Part shown: piece by piece, positions 44,225 through 58,000 of the stretch | How positions within the stretch are numbered: the stretch's first letter is position 1 | Layout: each line of letters opens with the position of its first letter | Assembly (NCBI RefSeq): GCF_000340215.1 | Contig: NW_006921541.1 | Span: forward strand, 243,876-307,875 | DNA length: 64,000 nt | Direction of reading: 5' to 3' | Source of the DNA: Pseudocercospora fijiensis CIRAD86 | Taxonomy: Eukaryota > Ascomycota > Dothideomycetes > Mycosphaerellales > Mycosphaerellaceae | Notes under the pieces: model-generated | Databases searched by the model: none | Told to the model about the DNA's origin: nothing | What the model saw: only the letters and a program-made list of their open reading frames with translations | Made by a program: the position numbers and the translations under genes

Positions 44225-47200
44225 TACCGCTCGTATTCGTATTATACGTTCTCGTACGTCTCGAGTATATCCTCCTCTCCTTAGTCTAAGTCTACTAGTT
44301 TAGCGCGCGTCTTCTTAGTAGCCGACTTTAGTATAGCCTTAGTATCGGAGCTAGTTAAGAAGTTTGCGTACTAGCGTCGTCTCTTCTAGTTAGATGTCTC
44401 GCTAGTACTAGTACTAGCCCGCTTGCGTTTCGCTCCGCCGCTCTTATCTTATGTTTTCCGTATACCGACGTACTAGACTTGCTTTAGCGTCTTAGGTACG
44501 GGCATTAAGGCGGATACCGAAGCTAGTAGGGATAAGGCGCGTACGAAGGGTTAGCTTGTCTAGATTTTTAGTAGCTTAGTCTTGTCCTTGCCTTTTAGTA
44601 GGGGGAAGGCCTTACCTTTACCCTTAGAGGCTAGGGCGAGGGTACTAGCGTCGGCGGCGCTATACTAAGACTTAGTCTTACGCTTCTCCGATAGTTGCGG
44701 CGTAGCTAGCGCTTCTTTATTAGTAGCTACGGTGCTAACGAGAGTTTTAGACTTAATAGCTACGGCGAGCTCGTCTAGTAGGTAGAGGTATAGGTCGGCG
44801 CGTTGCTCGTCGGTAAGCGACTAGTATCGTCCTATAATACCTATACGCCCTAGTCCGCGGTATAGCTTTACCGGATCTGCGTCCTCTATAGCGTAATCGT
44901 ACTTAATATCTTTTAGTAGTAGGCCCTTCTTATTACGGGTAGTAACCTAATCGTAGTTAGCGCTCGGCGTACGGCCTATTTATAGCTAAAGATACGCTAT
45001 ACGTAGGAAATAGTCGAGCGCGATATCCGTCGGTATACCGTCTTCGTTAGTCGTATTATAGGCCTATATGTTTACGAGGGCGTAGTCTAGGATTACTACG
45101 ATATCGATCTCCGTTAGCTACTCTACTATAGCGGCCTTAAAGGTAAGCTAAGACGGGGAAATAATTTAGAGCTACTTCTTATATAGGTCGTAGTTTAGGT
45201 CCTTATAGTACTTCCGCTAGCGCGCCTACTATTAGCGTAAAGAGGTAACTAGCTTAGTTTCGCCCTCGATATCTAGCGGTATTATAGTTGTAATTATCGC
45301 CTAGTTGCTTACGTTGTCGATATGCGTCTAGGTAACCTAATCTAGGGCCTTATAGCGGAAGGTACCGCTGCCTATAAGTATAGTGCGATAGATAATAGCG
45401 GCAATCTTGTGTGTTCCGTTAGGATACTGCTCGTAGTATAGGTATAGCGGGCCGATTAGCTTACGCTTAGAGCGTAGATATCCCTATGCCTCGACGGAGT
45501 ATATATACTACTTTCCGAGATCCTTTAAGCCGATAGTCGTATCGTTAACCTTGCGGTATATTATTCCTAATTTGAAGTCGGATAAGCGGGTGCCTATTAG
45601 TAGTATATAATCTATTGTCTTAAATCCTAGCGTATTATATATTAGTACTGCTATATTAGCTTAATACTGCGACTCTAACTAGTCTTCTATACTAGTATAC
45701 TATATACTAGAGCGCTAGAAGTTCTTGTCCTTATCTATATTAACCGCTCTACGGCGTACCTTCTTCTTGTTTATAAAGGCTAGGGCGTCTTCCTAATCGT
45801 CGTCCTTATCTGCCTTGCCCTTATTTATCTTAGCTGCTCTAGCCGCTCTACGGCGCTGCTTCTTCTCCTTTATATCTATTAGGGTGTCCTCCTTATCGTC
45901 GTCCTCCTTTTATCCCTTAGGCGTATCTATCGCGTCGTCGATAGTAGATATATCGCTAGCGTTATCGATATAGTCCTCGGCTTATATAAGGTCCTAAACG
46001 TTAGCGTCCTTAGTATCGGCTTATATAGAGTCCTAATTGTCCTCGGTGTCGTTAGTAGGCTTATCGTAGATAGTAGGATCGGCGCTATCGGTAGGCTCGG
46101 CGTAATCGGTAGGCTCGTCCGATATCTCGTTTTTATAGTTAGTAGCTAGGGGGTTAGCGTCGTACTCTACTGCCGTACGTATTTGTAGTAGCGTATAGAG
46201 TAATAGGGTCGGTCCTAAGACTAGCGGGCCTCTATAGTATCCTTAGACGCGGTCGAATATAGCTTAGAGCCTACTACGTAGGTCTATACTAGATACCGGA
46301 GTAGGGTAAAAGTCGCTAATAAATTCTTTAAAGTACTCGTTTATACGAGTAGTCTTATATACCGAGCTACGGAATTAGTGTTCGTATACTAGTTAGAGCG
46401 TAATATGCCCTATACGGGCTAACTTGTCTATTATTATAAGACGCTCGATAGTATTATTATCCTCCTTTATAGCGGCCTTAATAGCGTTTACTATCGTTAT
46501 ATAGGCGAGGGCGGCGGTGCGCTAGCGGGCGCCTAATAATTTTATAGCGTCTCGTATATCTCTATTTATATCGACGCTGTCTAGAATCGGGTATTGCTAT
46601 CGCTTACCGTTATTCTAATCGCCGTACTATAAGTCGTCGCTATTGTCGGTATTTTAATATACTAGAGAGTCGTCGCTGTCGTTAGAGTTCTTATATACTA
46701 GGGAGTCGTAGTCGATAGGGGCTAGGGTATCGTTATACTCGGTCTCCTCGTCGTATACTTACTCGAGTGTTTTAGCCTTAGGGTCGTTTGCTACGACGTA
46801 CTATCCTAGATTGTACTCGTCGTTAAAATAGGTAGTTTCTATTACGCGAAGCTTCGCCCCTAACCTACCTTTCGAGGTTAGAATAAACGCGTCGCCTACC
46901 TCGGTAAGGCTTATACCGACGTTAGCTTCTAGTAACTCCTACGCGAACTTAGCGTCTAGTATAGTCTTTATACTTAGGAACGCGATAGGGACGGCCTCGG
47001 TTAGCTACACTACCGTTATAGGCTCTATTACGTAGGCTAGAATTGCCTCTATTGCTATCTCCTAGAGCTCTTCGTTACGTTCTCGCACCTCTATAGAGTC
47101 CTACATTTCGATGTCCTATCCTAGAGCCTTACTTCCTACTACGGCTATCTATATAGCGACTAGACCTATATCCTCTATATTCTCGGCGTCCTTAGGTATA

Positions 47201-49440
47201 GCCTTTAGCGACTTTAGTTGTTCGGTATTAGCGTTATTAGGTATATCCTTTAGCGACTTCTTAGTAGTAGCGTCCTATACGCTATCGACGTTCTTCGGTA
47301 GTTGTAGCTACTTAGTAGCCTTTTGCGGTTGCCGCTTATTAATAGTCTTTAGCTAGTATACGCGATCTTGTAATAGCTTAGTATCCGCCTAGGGAAGCTT
47401 GCCTACCGCCTTTTTATATACTACTTAGCCGTATAAGGTAAGTACCTACTCGCCGTCTACTATAATTACCGTACTATTCTCGTCTTCTACCTACCTACCG
47501 AGCTCCTTGTCGACGGAACGCGCTATTATTATAGTCCTAAGGAGGATCTAGACGTTCTTATAAACGGCGTCGAGCGTTATCTTACGCGGGAAAACGTTCG
47601 TAAGTACCGCCTAGATTAGCGTCGGCTAGTGCTTCCGTAGCGAGTTCTTAAGGTAACGGCCCTTAGGTAGCGGTAGATTAGCTTCGGTGTTCGCTATAAC
47701 GTACTATATCTTAGTGTCTTTTATTAGGATCGTCGCGCTAGACGTTATAGGCTCTAGCTCCTTAGTATCTTACTTGTCTTACGCCGCGTCTATACTTAGC
47801 GGGTCTTGCTTGTTATTTACTATAGTCTTGCTTAGCTCGGCGTCCTACTTGTCCTTTAGTGCTACTATAGTTAGCTCGGCGTCCTACTTAGGTTGTAGGG
47901 CCTTCTTATTTAGATTTAAGCCCTCGTCGCTCTAGTAGTAGTATAGCGTATTATAATAATCCTTCTACTCTCTGCTTATCTTACGCTTTTATATAATAGT
48001 ATTGTAGTCGTAGACGACTATAAAGGTACGCTTAGGCTAGTACCGGTATTTAGTCTAGAAGTCTACCGTTAACGCGGTCTATATAGAGTATCGTAGGGGC
48101 GTCGCTATCTCGCTAGTAATAGGGTCTACTAGCTCTGCGGCTAGAATCTTCTCTTGCGCCTTAACGTATATTACTACTGTTTACTAATTACGTATCTGTT
48201 CGGCCGTAAGGTTCTACTCCTAGGGATACTATCCTAGTAGGTCGTCGCGGTTTAGGCGCTATTCTATCTCGTTGCGGCCTACGACCTAAGCGATCTAGTC
48301 GTAGGCTACGACAAGGTCGACGTTTGCGTTATACTATCTAGGTATATCCTTAAGTACCTCGTATAGAGTGCTAATAGCGTTAGAATAGAAACTATACTTT
48401 GCTAGCGCGCCGAATAGCTACGTCGCTATCTAGATATAGCCTCTACTATATAGCGCCCCTATCTATAGGTAATTAGTTATACTAATATTAAGCCGCGATA
48501 GCGTCCGGATAGCGTAGTATATATCGTAGTTTCGTATAGGTATAGGGATATCGTCTAGGTCGTAGAAAAGCTTCGTATACTAGGGATTAGAGAGCGTAAC
48601 GACCGCGCCCTCGTCGTTAGTATCGGCTACGTTAGGCGCCTAGTCGAGGAACTAGCAGAATTCTAGCAAGCTAAAGAACCGGGCCTACTCGGAGCAGTCG
48701 TCCTTTTTATACCTATAAAGGCTCGCATTTTCCTAGAGTATAATCTTAGTATATTGTAATAAGTTATAGTCCGTTATATTAGGCTCTAGGTCGAGGAGTA
48801 GTAGGGCGAAGTCTGTAGCTTCTATATAGTCCTACGCGCGAATGCGCGTAATAAAGGCGCGGTAGGAGCCGTACTTATATAGGAAAAAGTCTACGATCGT
48901 AATTAGGTAGATCTTAGTAGCGCGTCCGCGAAGGAGAACTCGTAGAATCGGCGTATTATAGATTCGCGTCTAGATCTTAGCGCTTATAAACTTACCGACG
49001 TAGTCGCGGAGCGGCTAGTCTAGTTTGCGGTATACTAGTACTAGCACCTACTCTACTAGGATACTATAATTAAGTTTCTACGCTGCTTCTATTAGCGTAG
49101 TAGCGTAGTCGTCGTATAGCTCGAATTTAGGCTCTTAGGAGGCGAAGAATAGTAGGGACTTATAGCGGCGTTTATTTAGCTAGGTCTAGCTAGGGTCGGA
49201 CAACTCGTCCTAGCGGTATATATATAAGGCAATAGGCGGCAGGCCGTAGTTATTATTCTAAGGGCGGTAGCGTACTATTGCGGTAATATTGCTAGGCGTA
49301 CTAGCGTCGCTCGATATAATAAGGTTGCCGATAGGGTAGCGGTATATTACTAGAGGGCGTCCGTAGTCGTAGGTTCGCTAGAGTAGGGAGAGGTTAATAT
49401 CGTATTAAGTTTGATATATACGTAGCAACTAAAAATTTTT
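44225..49440 (-). pseudogene. Giant unidentified frame downstream of G4 pol
   Basis: A minus-strand reading of about 1,700 codons in one general frame with stops only at likely Gln/Trp codons. Its N-terminal third (about 47900-49400) is mostly globular: DELSDPS, DDYATTLIEAA, RDYVGKFISAKI and ATKIYLITIVDFFLYKYGSY. The centre (about 45700-47800) is rich in Asp/Glu/Asn and Lys with repeats such as DTKDANVQD and EPTD. A later part has GIIYRKVNDTTIGLKDLGK and GPLYLYYEQYPNGTHKIAAI (about 45390-45580). The C terminus is basic (GGAKRKRASTSTSETSNQKR, 44410). I recognise no family. It lies 3' of an integrase/chromodomain in the same orientation, as does the frame after G5 pol, so a third ORF of a gypsy lineage is possible. 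Confidence 0.6.
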
Positions 49441-49690
49441 AGAGCGTTACTAGGGCGTTCCGCTTTATTATAACGCAAACTTTACCTCGCCTACGCTACG
49501 CCGTTTATATATGCGGTACGGCCCGTCGGATTAGAGTAATAATAGGGGAAAGACAATAAAGTAAACTATTTGCGTTTTAAAAATAAAGTAAAGTAAGGTA
49601 CGATTTAAAATAAGGTAAAGTAGGGTACGATTTAATTATAGACAATAATACTATAACGTAGCGTACTGCGGTAAAGATGCCTATTATTAC
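49441..49690. other. Spacer between G4 pol and its giant downstream frame
   Basis: Contains a two-copy tandem of about 28 bp (AAATAAAGTAAAGTAAGGTACGATTT type, about 49580-49640) and a CpG-rich CGCCTACGCTACGCCG stretch. No frame was seen. It could hold a polypurine tract, an LTR remnant or the promoter of the giant frame. Confidence 0.45.
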
Positions 49691-51562
49691 GTATAGTCCT
49701 GCTTAGTTAACCGCCTATAAGGGTGCTCGTTAGGAGTTACGTAAGCTAGGCCTCCGAGAGGGCCGAGCTTGTAGTTCTTCTACTATCGAGGGCGGCGCTA
49801 TATATTGCGGTACCTGCTATTATAGCGCTTATCGTCGCGTCGTCTGCTATAGATAGAGGCGGTCGTACTCCTAGACGAGTTCCGCTAAATCGCGGAAGTC
49901 GTCGATATTATACTAAACGTTATATACGTAACTATAGCTACGCTATTTAACTAGGTACTATGTTTTGCCTCTCGAGATCCTACGTCCGAGGAGCTTTTCG
50001 ACCTCGTAATATAGCGCTTTTAGGTATAGATAGTCGTTATCGAAGGGCGCTTTATCTACTAGGCCCGGCTCTAGTATCTCTCGGTCGTATAGGTTATAGC
50101 CCTTAGGACACAGTTCTAGCTACGAAACTAAGATTATAGGATAGATACGTATTACTAGGGGGAGATCGAGCTCGTACGCGAGGTTGCTAACTAGGCGTAG
50201 CACCTTAAATAGTCTAGTACGCTATATAGAGAGCTTACGATTAGGGTTCCCTAGTAGGCGGTATCCTATATATAATTTAAGTAGTACCTTTTAGCCTATA
50301 TTAAAGGAAATAGGGCGATACTTACGGTCGTATCGGTCCTTTATTATCGCTACCGCCTACGTAAGAGAGTCTGCTACCTAGTCGCGTGCCTCCTATCTTA
50401 ATACTAAGTAGTCCTTAGTAGGGAGCTCGGTTAGGGGGTTTAGCGCGTCTAGGTTCGTCTTAAATCCTTAAATTAGAATATTAGGTACCTCTCTAGTCGA
50501 TGTATTCCTAGCGTTATTAAGCTTAGCCTAGATATACGGTAGCGCGTCCGTCTAATTAGCGTCCGGATAATTAGAGGTAAAGAATTAGAGCGCGATCTCT
50601 ACGGACTAATTAGTTCGCTTAGATTAGCCGTCCGACTAGGGATAGTACGCTGTCGTTACGAAGAACCTCGTACCTAACTTCTTAAAGGCCGCTTTTATAA
50701 ATTCGCTAAGCTAAATAGGGTCCCGGTCGCCGATTATAATAGCCGGAAGGTTGCGTTCTATTTCGATATGTCCTTAAATCTAATCGCTGCCGTACTACTA
50801 CGCCGTCTACGTTAATTTGTACTTACGTAGTATAACGCGCTTAGAGTACTTATACGTCTTAGTAAGGAAACTATCGTAGCCGTCTTTATTAGGTAGTAGG
50901 CCGTAAACCTAGTCCGTAGTAATAGCGTACTATAGAATAGGCTAGCATTTAATCGGTTGCAATTTACTATATAGAGGATAGCGTAGCGTCTAGTTTAGGA
51001 TATACTCGGAGCAATAAGCGATATACTTAGAGACCTTGCGCCCGAGCCGGCGTATATAGAAGCTAGCGTATAGACGAGCGTATATGCGGTAGTAACCTAC
51101 GTAGTAATAATAATCGTAGGCTATTTAGAAAACTTCTTTATATAGGGAACGGGGAATATATAGCCTCTCTCTACCGTTAGTATCGTCCTTAAAATAGATA
51201 AGGTCGTTACGTAAGAAAAAGCAGAGTCTTAATAGGCTTAACTCGGCCTCGCCTATAATGTCTGCCTCTTTATAATTAGGGTTAGCGTCCTTATCTAGAG
51301 TCCTCTTAGCGGTATCTCGTAGCCGGCGTTCCTCTACTACGTTTAACTACGCTAGAATTGTAGCCTAATAGGGATCCTCGGCGTATCCTACTTTTAAGTC
51401 GTCCTTAAATTCTATAGCGAGTTCGACGAGTACGGAGTAGAAAACTATAGGCTTGTTAGAGGTATACGTTCGGCCGGAGTGCTCGTTAATTATAGTAGCG
51501 TAAAAACAAATCGCACTCTCGCTTTCGTATAGGTATATATAGTACGTGTTACGATATAACAC
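49690..51562 (-). pseudogene. G4 pol fragment: RNase H end, integrase, chromodomain
   Basis: From the right: an open 65-codon RNase H tail/linker (51365-51562, YYIYLYESESAICFYATI), GRERLYIPRSLYKEVF, and a degraded zinc region (YYYYVGYYRIYARLY, YIAYCSEYIL). The catalytic core has AITTDxVYG (about 50930), IIIGDRDPI (about 50745) and TAYYPxSDGxSKRTNxSVE (about 50620-50670). The chromodomain reads YYEVEKLLGRRISRGKT, YLVK and YNIDDFRDLAELV (about 49850-50030). Gag, protease and RT are absent: the right side is cut at about 51562 where G5 begins. Confidence 0.85.
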
Positions 51563-51725
51563 TATTGTATATACGATAGCAGGCAGCGGTTACTATCGAC
51601 CGCTGCGGTCGCTATTGCTACTAATAGTAGGACTATTATATAGATAGCTTGCCTCGCGGTACCTTAGAGAATGCATTAACTTTTACACCGTATAACCGTT
51701 ACGATACCTTCGTACTATAACCGTG
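51563..51725 (+). other. Short leader of G5
   Basis: Only about 150 bp separate the broken G4 gene from the first readable G5 codons. It includes the hairpin and a GCGGTACC...ATGCATTAAC stretch. No LTR could be defined because the right end of G5 is outside the window. Confidence 0.4.
51583..51606. repeat. Perfect 8-bp stem hairpin at the G4/G5 junction
   Basis: GCAGCGGT, an 8-nt loop, then ACCGCTGC. CpG and CpA/TpG are kept although the surroundings are mutated. It lies within the short leader ahead of G5 gag. It may be an element terminus, packaging signal or chance. Confidence 0.55.
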
Positions 51726-54700
51726 TGCCTAGCAACTTAGTAGCTTCGCTTAGCACTTAGTTAGCTTCTATACTAACTACTAGTCCTCTACCCGAATCGA
51801 CCCCGGTCGTTACGGCTACGACGAGAATCGACGCGATTAGCTACGGGTCCTACCGATCTTCCGCCGATTACTACGATTTAACTCCTACCCGTTACGACGG
51901 TACCTATTCGATTTACTACCCTTCCGCACTATACCCTACCGACGCGCGAGCGCCTTATCGGCGATCCTATTAGTACCCCGAGGAGACAGTAGTAGTAGTT
52001 TCTACCTTTAGTAGCAATTGCCTACTATACCTAGGTCTAGGGGTAGCTGCTTTCCCTAGGAGGACCTGCCCGATAAGCTACGCTCCTCCGCCTTTAGTCG
52101 GTTCTCCGTTATTGTTCTCCGTTTAGAGACTATCTCGCCTCTACCCTCTTACTAATAGTTCACCCGCTTGCCGTAGCTCCTTCGGACTCGCTTTTAACTC
52201 CGGTAGAAGCCTCGAAATTAGCTAAGCTAGCGGTTCAACCGCTACCCTAGTACTACAATCTCGGATTGCTAGATATAGAGCCCTATATCCTACGCATCTG
52301 TTCCTATATTTAGAACTACGTCGATTATAGCGAGAACTTCGCGACCTAGCTTAGAGCAAAGTACGGCCGAATCGACTTGCTTGCCTTATACGTTCTATAT
52401 TATTACCCGCTCGTAGGAAATCCGCCGCCTCTATAGACTAAAATCGAGGAACTCTACCTAGACGCCCTTAACGGTTACAACTTCCTAGGATAGTAGGTAG
52501 TAGATAAAGGAATCCTAACTAAATCGGTTAAGGAGCTTAAAGCCGCGCTCCTAACGGTGCGCGATTTACGCTATTACCGTTAATTCTACCCGGAGATCTA
52601 TCTACTACCTATAGTAGAGTAGCGCCTACTAGCCCGACCGCCTTAAGTCCTACCGCGGCCTACGGTTTCGCCTATTACTACGGTAGAAACAACCGTACCG
52701 CCGGAATAGCGTCCTAGTTCGCCTAATAGCTCGCTTAAATCGGTTTTCTTACGAAGGCTACTTAAGCTACGATACCCGGCAGACGAGAATCCTTAGAAGC
52801 TAAGGGGGCCTCTACCTAAGACTTCCCCTAAGGAACCGTTAGCCGGGCCTTCCGATCTGTCGACGTCGCTATTCTAGGATATCGGTCGCGGCTAATTATC
52901 TCTAATAAACGACGGCCTCGCCGACCCGTAGGCTAACGAGCCGCGTAGTCGTTTCTAATATCGCACTCCGGTAGATGCCTCGTAGACAACCGAGGAGATC
53001 GATAGGGCGAATATCGCTATATAACAAAACCGTTAGCGTCGTAATTATCTTCGCGAATTAGCTAGACGGAGAGGAGTCTATCTTAACGAAGTCGTATTAG
53101 ACTTTCTAATAGAACAGGCGATTTTACCGCTATCGGCTACGCGTAAGCTAAGTCCGCCCTAGCCGAACCTAGGTTAATACGATTACTAGTAGAGGGCAGA
53201 CGCATATATAAATGCCTGTAGGTATAGCCGCTTGCGGCGGGGTAGGTTTGCGCTAGGCGATCCGCCTAGCAATCCGCCTAGTAATCCTCCTAGCAATCTA
53301 CCCGGAAATCCTCCTAACGATCCTCTACTACCGCTACCTAGTAACTTCGATCCGGATAATTCCCCTTGTAACCCGACGTAGGGTTAGCCTTTGCCCTTTC
53401 CGCTATTAGACTTATAGGGTCTGCTATAGGAAGGTAAGAAGCAACGCCGGAAACACCGTCGGTATAGGGATAATCCGAGTAAAAATAGATCTTTATCTAA
53501 TAGTAAGGATTCGGACGACTCCGATTAATCCTCGTCGGATAACGATAGTTCCTTAGATAGTAGTTATTATAGACACGCCCGCTATCGTAGATACTATTAG
53601 CATTATCGGGACTACGTCGTAGAAGCGCTAGTTTCTAAAGCGAGTTATGTCTAGGGGCACTACGCCCGCCCCTAGCGGCTACGGTTCGATCTAGCGTATC
53701 TTAGGTTCTTCGATCCCCTACTTAGCGTTACGGATTATAGCGAGGGAGACTACGCCTTAGTCGGGAACAAGATAATATACCGTTCGGTATATACTTTTAT
53801 CGAAGCGGCTAAGGATTATACTTATATCGTAGGGCGAGAGACGGTTCGTCTTAACCTCTCCCTTTACTTTCAAGGGGTAGCGCTTAGTTAGTATTATAGT
53901 TACCTTTCTAGCCGTAACCGAGTAAAGCTCCGCGGCGGACACGGTCTAAAACGCTAGGAACGTTGTCTTAGCAAGAAATAGAAGGTCCCTCTAATAAAGG
54001 CGATAGATCTCCTCGATAAGTAATACTTCGACCGGTAGGATATCGCTTTAGGGCGTTTAGTAACGGACTTTATTATTAAGACGGTACGACTCGCTAAGGA
54101 TACCGGTATGCGGAAATCGAACCGGCTCTTAGAAGCTTATCGTCGAATAGATCTGCGCCTCTAATTAAATATAGACGAGCTAAATCGTTATATAAAGGTC
54201 GATAAGTAGGTTACGTACTACGAGAAGTAGGCATTAATCTAGGAACATATACTTTCGTCCTCGTCTAATCGTCGCCTAGACGCTACGACTAGGAACATTA
54301 GCCGCGCTAGTAAGGCTACCTAGTAGAACCGATACGAAGGGAATGCCTCTTATGCCCTAGCGAGCTTCGCTCTAGTAAGAGCGTCCCCTAACTACTAGAA
54401 CCGCGATACTAACCGACCGAACCTACTACGCCTTACTAACGCCTATTAGCAGAATCGCCTACCTAGCGCCCCTTAGTAGAATCGCCTGCCGCCGGTAGGA
54501 AATAGTAAAGGACCGTCGAAGGGTAGTAGCCCTATCTTCCTTTCGAAAGACCTAAAGCGAGTCGATTCGCGCCTATTTAATCGATAGAATAGAAAGCGCA
54601 ACGATCGAGCTCGTAAGTAGGCTAACTTTGCCGATAATAGTAAGAGAGTAGGCGATACTATAAATAATACTAACTAAGCCGACGACGGCTATCGGGAGGA

Positions 54701-55080
54701 TAGTTAGGAGAATAATCGGAGAACCGACGCGGATAATTATAGCTATTTTAGTAACGCCGGAGAAGACGCCGACTACTTTACCGACCTATACGACTCCGAT
54801 CCGGGCTTAGGAGCTTACTTTACGAGCGTAGGCGATCGCTCGCTATTAGCGTTAAACTCGGTGCTATAGGCTAAAGCGTCCCTACTAGCGGCGATCTAAC
54901 TATTTGCCTCTACGAAGCATGCTTACAAGGTCTATAGGCGGCGATTTAAGTTAGGCAACCTTCTATACTAGTATGTTCGTAAGGAGCACGTAGGGGCGAC
55001 GACGCCTTCTACTATTATCGAACGCATATCGGCAAACCCGGAAGTAATTCAGTCGAAGGCGCCCCCGTTAGCTTAGTAAG
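51725..55080 (+). pseudogene. G5 gag-like gene
   Basis: Plus-strand readable protein of about 1,100 residues. The N terminus is Pro/Ser/Tyr rich (ISYGSYRSSADYYDLTPTRY). There is a Pro-Asn repeat of the NPPS type at about 53265-53340. The capsid-like core follows (about 53640-54250: RFDLAYLRFFDPLLSVTDYS, LVGNKIIYRSVYTFI, YYSYLSSRNRVKL, LIKAIDLLDKQYF, RLVTDFIIKTVRLAKD). Then comes an Asn/Arg/Gln-rich linker to about 54700 and the acidic AGEDADYFTDLYDSDPGLGA. No CCHC knuckle was seen. Stops are RIP-type. Confidence 0.7.
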
Positions 55081-58000
55081 GTTACGCATTCCGGAATTAG
55101 TAATATATAACTTTCCCTCTTCGGTTGTTACTATCCGGTACGTCTATATAGGTCTACCTAGATACCGGCTATACGCTTACTATTGCGGAAAAAGACTTCG
55201 TTTTAAGCTATTACCCGGACGTAGAGGTACGTAAGCTACGCGAACCGATCGAAATCGGCGGCATTACCGGCGCGTATCGCTCCGAGGAATACGTCGTATT
55301 AGATATATTTGTCCTAGTAGCGAAGACGGACGGTGCAGTCTCCCTAGTACGAATAACTCGCGAGGTTTACCTAGTTCCTAAACTAAAGGCAAAAATCCTA
55401 GTTAGTATAGATACGATTACCCTAGAGGGAATAAAAATCGATATTCCCGTACGGACGGTTACCGTAGCTAGTTAGGACAACGCCCGCTTTAAAGTAGCCG
55501 TTAAGCGTAAGAAAGGGAAGTCGGTCTAGCGCCCTATAAGGCTAGCGGAGGACGTAACATTAGCGCCGCGTACGGTCGCCCTCGCTCTAGTTAAGTACGG
55601 CGGCGACCTCCCTAAGGGCCGGGATTTTATTCTTAACGCCGGTTTCTTAGTCTAGCTAACTAGCAATATATAGGGATTGTCGTTACAAGCTCCGCTATTA
55701 GTAACGGCGTATAATTAGGTCGTAGACGCTAATTTTTCTTATATATATATTCGTAACGATGCGACGACTCTAGTAACGATTCGAGCCGGACAGCTGCTCG
55801 GTTTATTAAGTAATAGGACTATTGCTAGGGCCTACTATATCGACGTAGCCGACTACAGACTAGCGGGATTGAGTCCTAACGCTTTTACGGCTACGCGGGA
55901 TATGCTAAATACATAGCGGGAATACCGGCACGCGTTAGGCGTAACGATCTACGGTAACGATAACTAGGCAGACTAAATCGCTATAGCGGTCGAGCGGTAC
56001 CCGGAGCTTTTTACGGATCGCTAAACGGTAGTCGATATTCCCGAGTACGATTACATACCTATCCTAACCGTACTAAATTACCTAGATCTATTGCCGCCCC
56101 CCGTATAATTAACCTAGGTAAGAGGGATCGTAAAGTAGTAGATAAGATATATAACGACCTATACCGCTAGGGGAAGATGTAGTATACAACCGAGCCTACG
56201 CCCTTCGGCTTTCTAGTGTTTGTCGTATAGAAGCGCGTTGCTAACGGTAAAGGTAGCATAATTAATAAGCCGCGGGCGGTAGTCGATATATACGCCTTAA
56301 ATAAGGTAACGATCCCCGACAGCTATTAGATACCGCTCTAGGCGGATCTCTTTACACAGTTAGTAGGGTGCTAGTATATTAGCACTATAGACTATCTAAC
56401 CTTCTTCTACTAATAGGGCGTAAAGCCGGAGGATCGTTACAAATTAACGATTAATACTTATCGTAGCTAGGAATAGTACAAGGTCGCTATTATAGGATAT
56501 TCGAACAGTGTCCAATTCGTATAGCGGAAGCTAGATTAGATCCTTCGCGACTATCGTAGCTTTGCGCGAGCTTATATCGACGATATCGTAGTGTTTTCGA
56601 AGACGTTGCCGGAGCATCTCGATTATCTAGAAGCGGTCTTCTAGAGATTAGACGCCGTAAGGATTAGCATTAGTCCGAAGAAGACTTTCTTAGGCTTCCC
56701 CTCTGCGACCCTTTTAGGCTAGCACGTTAGCGGCCTTAGTCTAGCTACGAGTAAGGAGAAAATCGCGGCGATTACCTTACTTTAGTTCCCGGAAAACGTA
56801 TAGAAGTTAGAGTATTATCTCGGTCTAACTAATTAGTTGCGGCAACATATCCTATACTACGCGCAGATAGCGGCGCCTCTATAGGCGGAGAAGACGCGCT
56901 TATTAAAAGGGGCGCTAGTTACTAGTAATAGTCGTCGCCGGTACGTCGCCGTTACGACGCTAGGTAAAAACGATTAGTACTGCGACGAGCTAGTAAAAGC
57001 GTTTCGCTTGTTATAGTCGATGTTCTACGAGCCCTCCTTCCTATACTATTTCGACCCTAACTGTCGCTTATACGCTAATATAGATTCCTCTAAAGAGTTT
57101 AGCTATAGCGCGGTGCTCTACTATGTCGATAGGGACCTAGACCCTATTCTGTCTAAGGGAAAGGCGTAGTTGTTTCCTTATTACAAGGTTTAGCCTATTT
57201 TGTTCTTAAGCCGAGGCCTAACTTAGGCGGAGATACGATATTAGCTAATAGAGCTCGAATACTCGGGAATCGTATAGATAGTAAAGAAGGTAGGCTATTT
57301 AATGTATACTTTATCGAGGCCGACGACTATCTTTATAGACTACTATACCGCGGTCGGTCTTACTAACTCGGTGTTAATAACTACGACTACCGATATAGGT
57401 AAGCAGAACCTAAAATTAGTAAGGGTATCGATGTTCCTTTCCTAATATCGAGTCGATATAGTTTACCGTCTAGGGCGGATATACCTAGTTCTAGACGCCC
57501 TTAGTCGACTTCTAGGGGATACGGAGTCGCCTAAGCTAACGCCGGACGAGGAGAACTTAGACCCGCTCTCTTACTATACCGACGCTACGCCCTCTTCGGC
57601 CGATCTAGAGGAAGTAGCCTACTTCTATACGATATTAGTAGAGCTAGATCCGGATTTCCGACGTCGGTTAAACCGAGCGTACGATAACGACGAATATTAG
57701 TCTAGGGTTTTGCGACTAGTTCGATAAGCGTAGGCGCGGAATGCTTTAAAGCGTCTCTATTCGGAGGGAGCTAATATACCTTCGGTAACGAAAACGCTAG
57801 TTCGGTATAAGGGTAGCAAAAATCCGGACCTATTCGTAGGTAATAAGTTTAATAGTCCGCTAAGCATTCGATTCTTCGAGAGGGACGGCCTCTTATATTT
57901 CCGTAACTAATCTTTAGGGCGCGAGCGACTCTATATCCCTCGAGCCTTAATAGGCGAGATCTTCGAGTAGGCTTACGATAACCGTTGCTACTAAGGCTTT

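Noticed and set aside
47111..47935. Two plus-strand open frames of about 80 codons (47111-47356 and 47687-47935)
   Set aside because: They are antisense shadows of the minus-strand giant frame. Their hydrophobic Ser/Leu-rich look comes from reading Lys/Glu/Asp codons on the wrong strand.
53757..53942. Minus-strand 61-codon frame
   Set aside because: Antisense of the G5 gag capsid region.
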